From Paenibacillus abyssi (lineage in GTDB: Bacteria > Bacillota > Bacilli > Paenibacillales > Paenibacillaceae), in assembly GCF_014640295.1 (NCBI RefSeq), contig NZ_BMGR01000003.1, positions 370,175 through 434,174 of the forward strand: a stretch of 64,000 nt of DNA. The letters are read 5' to 3'. Under the pieces are notes generated by a model. The model had not been told where the DNA came from. It worked only from the letters and a program-made list of their open reading frames with translations, and ran no database searches. The position numbers and the translations under genes are program-made. Shown piece after piece: positions 26,743 to 36,094 of the stretch; position 1 is the stretch's first letter, and each line of letters begins with the position of its first letter.

Positions 26743-27831
26743 GTGACGAAACGGGCATTTAATTTTAATGCAGGTCCGGCGGCACTGCCGTTGGAAGTAC
26801 TACAGCAAGCGCAAGAGCAGTTCGTCGATTACCATGGAGCGGGCATGTCGATCATGGAAATGTCGCACCGCAGCGCGGAATACGAGCAGGTAAATAACGA
26901 AACACAAGCACTGATGCGCAAATTGTTTGGAATTCCTGATAACTACCATGTATTATTGCTCCAAGGGGGCGCAAGTACTCAATTCTCGATGCTGCCGATG
27001 AACCTTTTGCAGCCTGGGCGCCCTGGGGCTTATGTCATGACAGGAAGCTGGGCCGACAAAGCGCTCAAAGAAGCGAAGCTGATCGGGGAAACGGCTGTGG
27101 CGGCAAGCTCCGAAGCCGACAAGTTTGCGAGAATCCCGAATCTGGGCGATATTGAAATCCCTGCAGAAGCTGCTTATTTACATATTACCTCGAACGAAAC
27201 GATTGAGGGAACGCAATATGCAGCCTATCCTAACTCGGATCACGTGACGTTAGTTGCAGATATGTCCAGTGATATTATGTGCCGTCCGGTCGATATTAGC
27301 CAATTTGGTATCATTTATGCCGGCGCACAGAAAAATTTGGGCCCTTCCGGCGTAACGATCGTTATCGCCCGCGACGACTTGGTCCAAAACAGTCCGAAGC
27401 ATATACCTACCATGCTGCGCTATGACACACATGTGAAGAGCAGTTCGCTTTATAATACACCGCCTTCATTCTCTGTATATATGGTCAATTTGGTATTGAA
27501 ATGGATTGAATCCAAAGGCGGTGTCGCTCAAATGGAGCAATACAACCGTGATAAAACCAAGTTAATCTATGATACCATTGATCAAAGCGGCGGGTTCTAT
27601 CGTGGATTCGCACATGCCGGAAGCCGGTCGATCATGAATATTACATTCCGTATTCATAATGAAGAGTTGGAGAAGTTATTCGTTAAAGAATCGGAACAGC
27701 ACGGTTTTGTCGGTCTGAAAGGCCATCGCAGCGTCGGTGGGCTTCGCGCCTCAACATACAATGCTGTACCGCTGGAGAGCTGTAAGGCACTAGCTGAATT
27801 TATGGCCGACTTCCAAAAGCGCAACGGTTAA
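26743..27831 (+). CDS. serC: Phosphoserine aminotransferase
   Basis: PLP enzyme of serine synthesis (3-phosphohydroxypyruvate to phosphoserine). The 362 residues start with AFNFNAGPAALP and contain MEMSHRS, LLLQGGASTQFSMLPMNLL, TGSWADKA, NETIEGTQY and the PLP Lys in YAGAQKNLGPSG; the C-terminal GHRSVGGLRASTYNA is diagnostic. GTG at 26743 behind CTGGGGTGG is preferred to another GTG three codons earlier. Single gene. Confidence 0.97.
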   Translation: MTKRAFNFNAGPAALPLEVLQQAQEQFVDYHGAGMSIMEMSHRSAEYEQVNNETQALMRKLFGIPDNYHVLLLQGGASTQFSMLPMNLLQPGRPGAYVMTGSWADKALKEAKLIGETAVAASSEADKFARIPNLGDIEIPAEAAYLHITSNETIEGTQYAAYPNSDHVTLVADMSSDIMCRPVDISQFGIIYAGAQKNLGPSGVTIVIARDDLVQNSPKHIPTMLRYDTHVKSSSLYNTPPSFSVYMVNLVLKWIESKGGVAQMEQYNRDKTKLIYDTIDQSGGFYRGFAHAGSRSIMNITFRIHNEELEKLFVKESEQHGFVGLKGHRSVGGLRASTYNAVPLESCKALAEFMADFQKRNG

Positions 27832-27865
27832 GAATGGTTCGGTCGTCAAGCAGTTCTTAGCATTG

Positions 27866-27909
27866 AAAAAGACCGCCAGGCTCATGAGACATGGGCCAGG
27901 CGGTCTTTT
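27866..27909. terminator. Bidirectional terminator between serC and the PhoP-like gene
   Basis: Eleven-pair stem AAAAGACCGCC with GGCGGTCTTTT; A-rich on the left and T-rich on the right, between convergent genes. Confidence 0.85.
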
Positions 27910-27922
27910 GACGCGAAGGAAG

Positions 27923-28642
27923 TTATTGCGTTGCTGATTCCTTAACGGGGGAGCCGGTCAGTTTGTATCCGACATTCCGAACGGTCATAATAAATTCAGG
28001 CGTTCGGGCGTTTTGTTCGATCTTTTCTCTCAAGTGGGAGATGTGGACATCGACGATCCGTGTATCGCCGAGGAAATGATAGTCCCATACCCCATGCAGA
28101 AGCTGCTGACGACTCAATACCTTTCCGCGATGGCGGCACAGAAAAAGCAGCAATTCAAATTCCTTTGGTGTAAGCTCGACTTGATTCTCGTTAATGATTA
28201 CTTCCCGTTGGTCCGCTAGCACGGTTAAACGGCCAATTTCATATACCGTCCCTTCGCCGTCAGCTGCTGGCAATGATTGCACACGTCGCAGTATGGCTTG
28301 GATTCGGGATATCAGTTCCTGCGGACTAAACGGTTTAACCATGTAATCGTCGGCGCCGTTATCAAGGCCGGCGATCTTGTCGGAAATATCCTGCAATGCG
28401 GTCAGCATAATAATCGGAACGGCATTCTCTTGCTTACGGAGTTCACGACAGACCTCTATGCCATCCATTTTCGGCAGCATCAGATCCAGAACGATTAAAT
28501 CGGGACGAAACGGTTTTAACATGTCGAATACGGCTTCTCCGTCATGCACGCAGCGTACATCGTAACCGGCAAGCTTTAAGTTAAATTCAATCAGCATGGA
28601 AATGGAAGGCTCGTCATCAACGACCAAAATCTTTTTTTTCAT
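27923..28642 (-). CDS. PhoP-like OmpR-family response regulator, no adjacent kinase
   Basis: A 239-residue regulator with receiver domain (KILVVDDEPSI, Asp in LIVLDLMLP, Lys in YMVKPF) and winged-helix domain (VELTPKEFELLLFLCRHRGKVLSRQQLLHGVWDY...TVRNVGYKL). It resembles Bacillus PhoP along its length. No histidine kinase gene flanks it: its neighbours are serC and divergent trmL. AAAGGAGA precedes the ATG. The signal and partner are unknown. Confidence 0.88.
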   Translation of the reverse strand: MKKKILVVDDEPSISMLIEFNLKLAGYDVRCVHDGEAVFDMLKPFRPDLIVLDLMLPKMDGIEVCRELRKQENAVPIIMLTALQDISDKIAGLDNGADDYMVKPFSPQELISRIQAILRRVQSLPAADGEGTVYEIGRLTVLADQREVIINENQVELTPKEFELLLFLCRHRGKVLSRQQLLHGVWDYHFLGDTRIVDVHISHLREKIEQNARTPEFIMTVRNVGYKLTGSPVKESATQ

Positions 28643-28780
28643 CGTTCAATGTCTCCTTTGTGGCCTTATCTGATCTCATTATGGCAGGGGACAATCTTCT
28701 ACGGATTAACCAAACGTAAAACGAGTGTTAAATTCTCCGGCAGTTAGTGTATAATATCTAGGATAAAGAGGTGAAGAAAA

Positions 28781-29245
28781 TTGGCGTTTCATATTGTACT
28801 CGTGGAGCCGGAAATACCAGCCAATACGGGAAATATTGCAAGAACTTGTGCAGCAACCGGCACACATCTGCATCTGGTGAGGCCGCTCGGTTTTCAGACC
28901 GATGACCGTACACTGAAGCGGGCAGGCCTTGACTATTGGCATGCCGTCCATGTGGAGTATCATGATTCCTTCCAGGAAGTGATGGATCAAAATCCGGAAT
29001 CGCGTTTTTTCTTTGCCAGCACAAGGGCGGAAAAGCGCTATTCAGATTTTCGATATGAGGATGGCGATTTTTTTGTGTTTGGCAAGGAAACGAAAGGCCT
29101 GCCTCAAGAACTGCTCGATACGCATCCTCAGACTTGCATGCGGATGCCGATGACGGATAAGGTTAGATCGCTTAATTTGTCTAACTCTGCGGCGATTATT
29201 GTGTTTGAAGCCTTAAGACAAACGGGCTTCCCAGGTATGGAGTAG
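28781..29245 (+). CDS. trmL: tRNA (cytidine/uridine-34 2'-O)-methyltransferase, SPOUT family
   Basis: A 154-residue SPOUT methyltransferase that modifies the wobble base of certain leucine tRNAs in relatives. Family motifs: ILVEPEIPANTGNIARTCAATG at the start (HIVLVEPEIPANTGNIART), FGKETKGLP near residue 103 and a C-terminal knot MPMTDKVRSLNLSNSAAI. TTG start behind AAAGAGGTGAAG. A TATAAT at 28750 probably belongs to its promoter. Confidence 0.94.
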   Translation: MAFHIVLVEPEIPANTGNIARTCAATGTHLHLVRPLGFQTDDRTLKRAGLDYWHAVHVEYHDSFQEVMDQNPESRFFFASTRAEKRYSDFRYEDGDFFVFGKETKGLPQELLDTHPQTCMRMPMTDKVRSLNLSNSAAIIVFEALRQTGFPGME

Positions 29246-29271
29246 GCCTACTCGGAGGAGAAGTGATAACG

Positions 29272-30138
29272 ATGGTAGAACATCAAGCGAATGGAATTCC
29301 ACAAACAGACTTTGCGATAATAGGAGGCTCCAGTACCTTCTCGATTTCTTTTCCGGAGGATTTGAACCGATCGGATGTAGAGATGCTCGAGACGGGTAAA
29401 CGTTATGAGACCCCGTTCGGACTTAGCCCGGAATTCAAGTGGTTTCAAATAGGCGGGAAACGCGTTATTACCTGTAAAATGCATGGATGGCAGCCTGGCG
29501 TAGTCACGCGTGGAGTGGCATCTCAGCAAATATTTTGGGTATTCCAGCAAGCTGGCGTGAAAAAAATATTCGCCGAAGGCGGCGTAGGAAGCATTAATCA
29601 AATGTTGGAGCTCCGAGATCTGGTCATTCCCAACGATTACATTGACCATTCGATGCGCAAGGATGTCGGATTAGGCGGTCCTTACTTGCTTGTCATGCGT
29701 GAGTCGATTTGCCCTACCCAATCGGAGCTGCTTGCAGAGGCGTCGCGAGATCGTGTGGAGAGGCGTCAGGATCATCCGCGACATGTGTTTACACGGGGCG
29801 TATATGTAAATACCGACGGACGGCACTTTGAAAGTCCTGCGGAAGTCCAGATGTTCCGGACATCCTTCGGGGATGTTGTTGGGCAAAGCATTTGTCCCGA
29901 GGTGTATCTAGCGAGGGAGATCGGTGCTTGTTACGCGGGAGTCTACATGGTCGTGAATTACGCAGAGGGCATCATCAAGGACTGGGAGCATAAAGATTTA
30001 AGCGATATTTTTTATAATGAATCCCACACGATCGGCAATATCCTCCTTGATGCGATGCTGCGGACAAATGCGGAGCAGACCGCTTGCAATTGTCTGAGTT
30101 TGCGGAAAGCGACATTATTGCAGAATACTAAGAAATAA
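29272..30138 (+). CDS. Purine nucleoside / methylthioadenosine phosphorylase family protein
   Basis: A 288-residue PNP/MTAP-type phosphorylase. It starts near IIGGSSTF, has the phosphate-site style VITCKMHGWQPG, the EGGVGSINQMLELRDLVIPNDYIDHSM block, and SICPEVYLAREIGACYAGVYMVVNYAEGI near the purine site. The family cleaves 5'-methylthioadenosine or related nucleosides, which would recycle the by-product of SAM use. The ATG at 29272 is used; a GTG three codons earlier sits only three bases from the GGAGGAG. The exact substrate is not clear. Confidence 0.75.
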   Translation: MVEHQANGIPQTDFAIIGGSSTFSISFPEDLNRSDVEMLETGKRYETPFGLSPEFKWFQIGGKRVITCKMHGWQPGVVTRGVASQQIFWVFQQAGVKKIFAEGGVGSINQMLELRDLVIPNDYIDHSMRKDVGLGGPYLLVMRESICPTQSELLAEASRDRVERRQDHPRHVFTRGVYVNTDGRHFESPAEVQMFRTSFGDVVGQSICPEVYLAREIGACYAGVYMVVNYAEGIIKDWEHKDLSDIFYNESHTIGNILLDAMLRTNAEQTACNCLSLRKATLLQNTKK

Positions 30139-30237
30139 TGTGTACCGGAAGGAAAACCATCCTTGCCATCGAAAGTAATACGTGCAGAGGTTTCTCAGAA
30201 CTGGCTTGCAAATCTAGACACAGGAGAGGTGAAATCA

Positions 30238-30489
30238 GTGAAACCGGCAGGTGTTGTTAGAAAGGTAGACCAATTGGGCCGTATCGTATTGCCCAAATCG
30301 CTTCGTAAACGATACCAGATGAATGAAGGCGATCCCGTAGAGATTTTGGTGCAGGGAGATCATATCATTTTGGAACGTTACCGTCCAAGATGCGTGTTTT
30401 GCAGTTCGATGGAGGATGTCCGCGAATTTAAAGAACGCTACTTGTGTACGTCTTGTATACATGATATGTTACAGCTTCGTCGCAGTTAA
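30238..30489 (+). CDS. AbrB-family transition-state regulator with zinc-ribbon-like tail
   Basis: An 83-residue DNA-binding protein: the swapped-hairpin AbrB domain (AGVVRKVDQLGRIVLPKSLRKRYQMNEGDPVEILVQGDHIIL) followed by CVFC-(16)-CTSC, a likely metal-binding pair. GTG at 30238 with GGAGAGGTGA before it is chosen over a longer frame. The CxxC form is common in clostridia and Paenibacillus and differs from Bacillus subtilis AbrB. It probably represses stationary-phase genes; targets are unknown. Confidence 0.85.
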   Translation: MKPAGVVRKVDQLGRIVLPKSLRKRYQMNEGDPVEILVQGDHIILERYRPRCVFCSSMEDVREFKERYLCTSCIHDMLQLRRS

Positions 30490-30508
30490 ATAATTGTCCA
30501 GAACGTGT

Positions 30509-30550
30509 AAAGGAGCCATCCGACTTATCGGAGGCTCCTTTGTTTGTTTT
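30509..30550 (+). terminator. Terminator after AbrB-family gene
   Basis: AAAGGAGCC pairs with GGCTCCTTT, with an inner TCCG/CGGA stem and a T-rich tail. Confidence 0.85.
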
Positions 30551-30554
30551 ACAT

Positions 30555-30659
30555 TTACAACCCTTTAGTTTTGTCGTCATTGTAAGACGCTGTGAACATG
30601 GCGGTCAAAAACAATGCCAAGACGGTCATAATGATGATAAAGGTCAATGAAATTGTCAT
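30555..30659 (-). CDS. 34-residue single-helix membrane peptide
   Basis: A short frame with an excellent GGAGGTG site six bases before its ATG. The product is MTISLTFIIIMTVLALFLTA followed by MFTASYNDDKTKGL: one membrane helix (about residues 4-24) with a short charged C-terminal tail. I do not recognise a family; it is of the size and style of small regulatory or complex-stabilising peptides such as YtzI or CydX. It lies between convergent abrB-like and yesN-like genes. No close partner is visible. Confidence 0.6.
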   Translation of the reverse strand: MTISLTFIIIMTVLALFLTAMFTASYNDDKTKGL

Positions 30660-30774
30660 CCAGAACACCTCCAATTAGCTGTTTCTATTATACCCAAACA
30701 AGCTGCAAAAGAAAACGATTGTACTTGTGAACAGATTGTTACAGAATATTGCAGCGTGCGGCTGCTAGTTTCCG

Positions 30775-32397
30775 TTACGCTTTCTTACGGAATTGATTGG
30801 GAGAGCAGCCGATATGCTTCTTGAATACTTTACTGAAGTATTTCTCGTCCGGATAACCGACCATTTCCGCGATTTCGGTAATCCGGTACATCGGATTGCC
30901 GAGCAGCAGCTTGGCTTTATCGATGCGAAGCCGTTCCACATACTCCGATAAGTTCTGCCCGGTTTCCTGTTTAAACCGACGTGATACATATTCCCTGCTC
31001 AGATAAAATCGTGATGCTAATTGCTGCAAGGAAACATCTTCATTCAGATGATGGTTGATGTAATCCTTAATATCGCTAATTACATTACGCTCGTTTCGCT
31101 GCCGCTCCGCCAGCTCAGAGGAGAATGCAAGCAGCAGCTGCAGCAGCTTTTCTTGCGTTCGCTCGACAGACAGCAGCCCATGATCATCGTAAAATACGGG
31201 AAATTGTTGCGATTGCTCCCGAAATTCAGGTGTTACCGGTTTCTCGCCGCCACCCAATAGGGTTTGCATCCAACGTGTCCGAATCACTTGAAATTCTCGC
31301 TGCCAGACGTCGATATGCTCAAGCGTAATCTCCGGCATCTCTTTAATTCGGTTCATCCACCCCGAACAAACGGCTTCGAGCTCCCGTTCATTGCGGCTTA
31401 ACAGAGCAAGCTTGCATTGCTCCTCCATGTCCCCCAAATGTGGAAACGTACGCATTCCCGACCGGACCGAACGTTCATAAAAATGTACGGCCGGAGACGT
31501 AAGGAGCAAGTTTCGATGATGCAATGACAGTCTGGCCTGATCGGCTGAACTGCCCAGTCCTTCGGGAAGGGAAACCTCGCTTCCGACCCCGATGTGAAGG
31601 GTGACACGCAGCGTTGAAGAGATCGCGCTTGAAAGCTCCTGCAGACGCGAAGGAAGATGCTTAAGGCCGTTCCACATCACAATCACGATCGATTCACTAT
31701 TGTTCCAATGACGGAATGCATAACCGGCTTTCCACTGCAAACGAACCATGTCATTAATAATATTGGCCACGGCAAAGGCAAGCAAATCACGCTCGCCTCT
31801 AAATTTGCGCAGCAGCGCAGGAGGGACCGGTTCAAGGCTGCACACGGCTGCAACGCATGCCGTGCCTTGTGCCGGGCATCCGAATTCCTGCTCTAATTGT
31901 TCCTTGACTGTACTGAAGACAGCGGGCTCACTCAGAAGCCTCGAGAATATTTTATCCCAATAAACGGGCTTGAATTGATTCATTTCAATCGACTGCCGGG
32001 AACGCTCCAGCCGCTCTATTTCCTCTTTCTTGGCTTCTTCCACCACTCTGCTCATGGCATCGTTCAGCTGGAGCGGATCAATCGGCTTTAGGAGGTAATC
32101 TTGCCCGCCGTATTTAAGTGTATGCCGCAAATAATCAAAATCGCTGAAGCCGCTGATAACGATCATCTTGATGCTTGGATAGTGCTGGGTGATCCACTGC
32201 ATCAATGCGACGCCGCCCGTTATCGGCATCTGCATATCGGTGAGGACGATATCTGGTAACAGCTCGGTTATTATGCGTTTCGCTTCTTCTCCGTTATCAG
32301 CTTCCCATACCTGATCAATCCCATATTCCTGCCATGGAACAAGAAGCTTTACCGCCTCACGGGCATGCTGTTCATCATCGACAATTAATACCTTCAT
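30775..32397 (-). CDS. YesN-type response regulator with AraC DNA-binding domain
   Basis: A 540-residue regulator: receiver domain (VLIVDDEQHAREAVKLL, Asp in DIVLTDMQMP, Lys in YLLKPIDPLQL), a long middle region (about 130-430) without clear motifs, and a C-terminal AraC double helix-turn-helix (VSLQQLASRFYLSREYVSRRFKQETGQNLSEYVERLR...ITEIAEMVGYPDEKYFSKVFKKHIGCSPNQFRK). Its ATG follows the kinase stop codon with no gap. It is expected to activate the divergent sugar importer; a repeated direct-repeat element in both importer promoters is its probable site. Confidence 0.93.
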   Translation of the reverse strand: MKVLIVDDEQHAREAVKLLVPWQEYGIDQVWEADNGEEAKRIITELLPDIVLTDMQMPITGGVALMQWITQHYPSIKMIVISGFSDFDYLRHTLKYGGQDYLLKPIDPLQLNDAMSRVVEEAKKEEIERLERSRQSIEMNQFKPVYWDKIFSRLLSEPAVFSTVKEQLEQEFGCPAQGTACVAAVCSLEPVPPALLRKFRGERDLLAFAVANIINDMVRLQWKAGYAFRHWNNSESIVIVMWNGLKHLPSRLQELSSAISSTLRVTLHIGVGSEVSLPEGLGSSADQARLSLHHRNLLLTSPAVHFYERSVRSGMRTFPHLGDMEEQCKLALLSRNERELEAVCSGWMNRIKEMPEITLEHIDVWQREFQVIRTRWMQTLLGGGEKPVTPEFREQSQQFPVFYDDHGLLSVERTQEKLLQLLLAFSSELAERQRNERNVISDIKDYINHHLNEDVSLQQLASRFYLSREYVSRRFKQETGQNLSEYVERLRIDKAKLLLGNPMYRITEIAEMVGYPDEKYFSKVFKKHIGCSPNQFRKKA

Positions 32398-34206
32398 TTA
32401 TTCATTCACCTCGCTCTGCTGTGGAATTAATAAGGTTACCTTTAACCCGGATGGTTCCATTGATTCAAGCAGCATCTCGGATTGATCAGAGCAATAGAGC
32501 TTTAACCTGGAGATAACATTCTTCAAACCGATGTGTTCATCCTGGCCGGATGTGCGTTCATCATCCATCTGAAGGGATTGGCGGACGCTTTCCAATTTTT
32601 CATCGGCGATGCCTATGCCGTCATCAATGACCTCGATGCGGATATTGTTTTCGTTCAGCCGGGTTCGAATCAATAAGCGGATTTGTCCGCCGGCCGGATC
32701 AAAGGCGTGCTTGAACACATTTTCGACGATGGGCTGCACGATCATTCTGGGAACTCTTATGCCGGCCGTATCCGGATCCATCTCCACAATTGCAGTCAGC
32801 TTATCGCCGAAGCGCTGCTGTTGTAAGTCGAGGTAAGCCTTCGTATGATCAATTTCCTGGGAAATGGTCACATGATCGTCCGATGTATTCATTGAATAGC
32901 GCATCATTTTTCCAAGCTGGGAAATCAGACTGTAGATTTTAGGTGCCTGATGCTGCAGTGCGAGCGTGCCGATCGACTGCAGCGCATTATAGAGAAAATG
33001 CGGCTGGACCTGCGCTTGCAGCGCCTTGAGCTGGTTGGTCTTGTTGGCCAGCTCCAAACGGTACTCCCGCAGGATTAAATTATTGATCGTTTCGATCATG
33101 ATACGGAAACGCCGGGCAAGAATTCCGATTTCATCAGAACGCTGGAGACGGATATCCACATCCATTTCACCGGATTGAATCCGGTTCATGTACCCGATCA
33201 GCTTCTTGATTGGCGAAGTGATCCAGAAGGATACATAGATGGAAGCGGCAATCGTGATCACTAGAAAAATACTTAATATAATCGTGTTGACCGCAGTGAT
33301 CTGTCTTGTGCCGGCATTTAATGTTTCCATAGGAATAAGCTTGACGAGCGTCCAGTTCATATAGTTGGTATTAAGTTTTTCGTATACATAGACACCGTTA
33401 AATACATCTGAATTCATCACATGGCCAGACTCGGAAGGCGCCTCCAATACTTCTTTTAACCATGGCTGATCAACCCGCTCGCCCCGTTGATCCGCATCCG
33501 GACCATAGATGACTAATCCGTTTTGATCGATCAAATACAGTTCTTCCTTACTTTTATCATACAACTGTTCGCTGATTTGATCGATGACATCAGTCGTCAA
33601 ATCGATGGCGAGCACACCTAAAAGCTTGCCGGAAGGAATCTGTTCAATGCGCCGGTGAATGGTAATGACTTCATTAGGTGCATCATAAGTGCGATAAATG
33701 CCATAATCATGGCTAAGATGGGGTGGCTCGATGGATGCGCTCGGCCCTTCAGGCGGTTGAGTGGTGTGATAGGGAGAATCGACTTCAATTTTACCGAGCC
33801 GTCCGCTAGAGACCACATATCCTTTCTGGGATACTTCCGAATACAAATAAATCTGGTGAATTTGTTTGACGGCCAGGGACATGGAAAGCATGGCACGGTA
33901 TATTTCCTGCTCGGATAAATAATCGGTGCGCCCTTGCTCCAAAATATTGTACAAGGTATTTTCGAATTGCGCACCGCCATTATATGGAAGCAGCGACGCT
34001 TGATTTGTCACATTAAAATAATGAGTCAAATTGGTTTTCCCTTGAAAGATCAGGTTGGTGGCTTGCCGGATAGCGTCTTCTGTCACGATATCCCGTGTCC
34101 GTTCATTGGATACGAAAATCGAGGTGAGCATAGGAATGGCAATCGCAAGCAATAGAAATACAATTAATTTGACCCTTAAACTCCGGCCGATCCAATTTCC
34201 TCTCAT
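32398..34206 (-). CDS. YesM-type sensor histidine kinase
   Basis: A 602-residue kinase: N-terminal membrane helix (about 10-32), extracellular double-Cache-like sensor, second helix near 280-300, HAMP, His_kinase domain with the acceptor His in QVQPHFLYNALQSIG, and HATPase_c (RMIVQPIVENVFKHAF, DDGIGI). The ATG at 34206 gives MRGNWIGRSLRVKL; a longer frame exists but lacks a site. Partner of the YesN-type regulator. Such pairs sense extracellular sugars or polysaccharide breakdown products. Confidence 0.92.
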   Translation of the reverse strand: MRGNWIGRSLRVKLIVFLLLAIAIPMLTSIFVSNERTRDIVTEDAIRQATNLIFQGKTNLTHYFNVTNQASLLPYNGGAQFENTLYNILEQGRTDYLSEQEIYRAMLSMSLAVKQIHQIYLYSEVSQKGYVVSSGRLGKIEVDSPYHTTQPPEGPSASIEPPHLSHDYGIYRTYDAPNEVITIHRRIEQIPSGKLLGVLAIDLTTDVIDQISEQLYDKSKEELYLIDQNGLVIYGPDADQRGERVDQPWLKEVLEAPSESGHVMNSDVFNGVYVYEKLNTNYMNWTLVKLIPMETLNAGTRQITAVNTIILSIFLVITIAASIYVSFWITSPIKKLIGYMNRIQSGEMDVDIRLQRSDEIGILARRFRIMIETINNLILREYRLELANKTNQLKALQAQVQPHFLYNALQSIGTLALQHQAPKIYSLISQLGKMMRYSMNTSDDHVTISQEIDHTKAYLDLQQQRFGDKLTAIVEMDPDTAGIRVPRMIVQPIVENVFKHAFDPAGGQIRLLIRTRLNENNIRIEVIDDGIGIADEKLESVRQSLQMDDERTSGQDEHIGLKNVISRLKLYCSDQSEMLLESMEPSGLKVTLLIPQQSEVNE

Positions 34207-34259
34207 GACTTGCCCCACTTTCAAAGTTATAACCGTATTATAGACAGACGTGCAAGGAT

Positions 34260-34325
34260 GATCAATATGTTCCACCTTTCCGGTCACGATATTCGGTGGG
34301 AGCGGGGATATTCCTAACTTATACT
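34260..34325 (+). promoter_or_regulatory. Importer promoter A with two direct half-sites
   Basis: Half-sites of the form GNTCANNATNNTC lie at 34260 and 34282 (22 bases apart); the TATACT -10 box is at 34320, 38 bases after the start of the second half-site. The same layout is present ahead of the solute-binding protein gene. Confidence 0.6.
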
Positions 34326-34376
34326 ATGTGATATAGAAGAAGTTTGGATGATTGTTGAAAGGGGAGCTTGAATCAA

Positions 34377-35258
34377 ATGAAAAAAAGTACGCTATCAAAA
34401 GATTGGATTCAACAGATTGTGTTTACGGGTCCTGTAACTGTAGCGTTTGCGATTATTGTCATCCTGCCTTTCGTCATGGGGATGTATTATTCCTTCACCG
34501 ACTGGAATGGGGTCTCGGGAACGGCAAACTTCATTGGTTTCAGTAATTTTACCACGGTATGGAATGATGAAGGCTTCCGGGATTCATTCGCGTTTACTGC
34601 GCGGTTCACCGTTGTAGCCGTTGTGTTGACCAACCTGGTCGGGTTTCTATTAGCCCTGCTTCTGACACAGCCGCTTAAATCACGAAATGCACTGCGAACG
34701 ATGTTTTTCCTTCCGAATGTAATTGGCGGATTGCTGCTTGGTTTTATCTGGCAGTTCATTTTTGTCAGAGGGTTTGCGGCGATTGGGCAAGTGACAAATT
34801 GGTCATTTTTTAATCTCCCATGGCTAGGGGATGCCACGACTGGATTCTGGGGCGTTATTATCGTCAGCGTATGGCATGGAGCGGGATATCTTATGATCAT
34901 TTACATTGCCGCATTAATTAATGTGCCTAAGGATTTGAATGAAGCGGCAGCAATAGATGGTGCGACGGCATTCCAGCGGCTTCGTCATATTACGGTTCCG
35001 CTGATTATGCCTGCTGTAACCATCTCATTATTTCTGGCTTTATCCTGGTCGTTCAAAACATTCGATGTGATCCTGTCCTTGACGAAGGGCGGACCTTATA
35101 ATTCCACGCAGTCGGTAGCGCTGAACATTTATTATGAAGCGTTCCAAAATAACCGGATGGGCTTAGGTACGGCGAAAGCGTTTATATTCTTCCTCATCGT
35201 GGCTACGCTGACTTCCTTGCAGGTGTGGTTCACGAAGAAACGGGAGGTGCAGGCATAA
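34377..35258 (+). CDS. Sugar ABC transporter permease, MalF type
   Basis: A 293-residue permease with six predicted membrane helices and the EAA loop NEAAAIDGATAFQRLRHITVPLI near residue 190, which docks to the ATPase. It belongs to the carbohydrate uptake family CUT1. ATG at 34377 has AAAGGGGAG before it. The next permease overlaps its stop by one base (TAATG). No ATPase gene is in the operon, so a shared MsmX-like ATPase elsewhere probably drives it. Confidence 0.94.
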   Translation: MKKSTLSKDWIQQIVFTGPVTVAFAIIVILPFVMGMYYSFTDWNGVSGTANFIGFSNFTTVWNDEGFRDSFAFTARFTVVAVVLTNLVGFLLALLLTQPLKSRNALRTMFFLPNVIGGLLLGFIWQFIFVRGFAAIGQVTNWSFFNLPWLGDATTGFWGVIIVSVWHGAGYLMIIYIAALINVPKDLNEAAAIDGATAFQRLRHITVPLIMPAVTISLFLALSWSFKTFDVILSLTKGGPYNSTQSVALNIYYEAFQNNRMGLGTAKAFIFFLIVATLTSLQVWFTKKREVQA

Positions 35259-36091
35259 TGGAGACAGGACGGTATCAAGGTCGAACGTTTATATTGGAAA
35301 TCGTCGCCATCATCGCGGTATTACTGTTTTTGATTCCGTTTTACTTCCTTATAAGCAACTCGTTAAAAACGTTCGCGGATATTTTGCTCGATGCGGCAGC
35401 ATTGCCTAAAGCGCTCAATTGGTCAAACTATACACGGGCCTTTGAGATCATGAACTATCAGAAAGCGTTTTTGAATTCCTTAATTATTACGGTAACAAGT
35501 ATTGCCGGATTGGTTGTAATCAGCTCTATGGCAGCGTACCGGATGGTCCGCAAGCCAACCCGATATAATAACATCTTGTTCATGTTGTTCGTTGCGGCAA
35601 TGGTGATTCCATTCCAATCGATCATGATTCCGCTGATGAAAGTAGCCAATTGGTTCTCTCTGACCAACAGCATGCCGGGGTTGTGGTTCGCCTATTTAGG
35701 TTTTGGTTCATCGTTGACGATATTCTTGTATCACGGTTTTGTGAAGTCCATCCCTCAGGAGATTGAGGAGTCTGCCGTTGTGGACGGATGTACGCCTTAT
35801 GGCGTGTTTTGGAAGATCGTATTTCCGCTGCTGAAGCCGATGTCAGTCACGATTATTCTTCTGAACAGCCTTTGGATCTGGAACGACTTCCTGCTCCCGC
35901 AGCTGATGCTCAGCAGTGCCGACCTGCGGACGATTCCGCTGTCGACGTATTCTTTCTTCGGGCAGTACACCAAGCAGTGGGATCTTGCGCTGGCCGCATT
36001 GGTAATGGGCGTTACGCCGATCGTTATCTTCTTCCTGTCCATGCAAAAGCATATTATTGAAGGCATTACAGCAGGTTCAGTAAAAGGATAA
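35258..36091 (+). CDS. Sugar ABC transporter permease, MalG type
   Basis: A 277-residue partner permease with six membrane helices and the EAA loop IEESAVVDGCTPYGVFWKIVFPLL near residue 180. The ATG overlaps the stop of the previous gene and has GGGAGGTG before it, so the two are translationally coupled. The C-terminus (QKHIIEGITAGSVKG) is typical of CUT1 permeases. Confidence 0.94.
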   Translation: METGRYQGRTFILEIVAIIAVLLFLIPFYFLISNSLKTFADILLDAAALPKALNWSNYTRAFEIMNYQKAFLNSLIITVTSIAGLVVISSMAAYRMVRKPTRYNNILFMLFVAAMVIPFQSIMIPLMKVANWFSLTNSMPGLWFAYLGFGSSLTIFLYHGFVKSIPQEIEESAVVDGCTPYGVFWKIVFPLLKPMSVTIILLNSLWIWNDFLLPQLMLSSADLRTIPLSTYSFFGQYTKQWDLALAALVMGVTPIVIFFLSMQKHIIEGITAGSVKG

Positions 36092-36094
36092 GCG

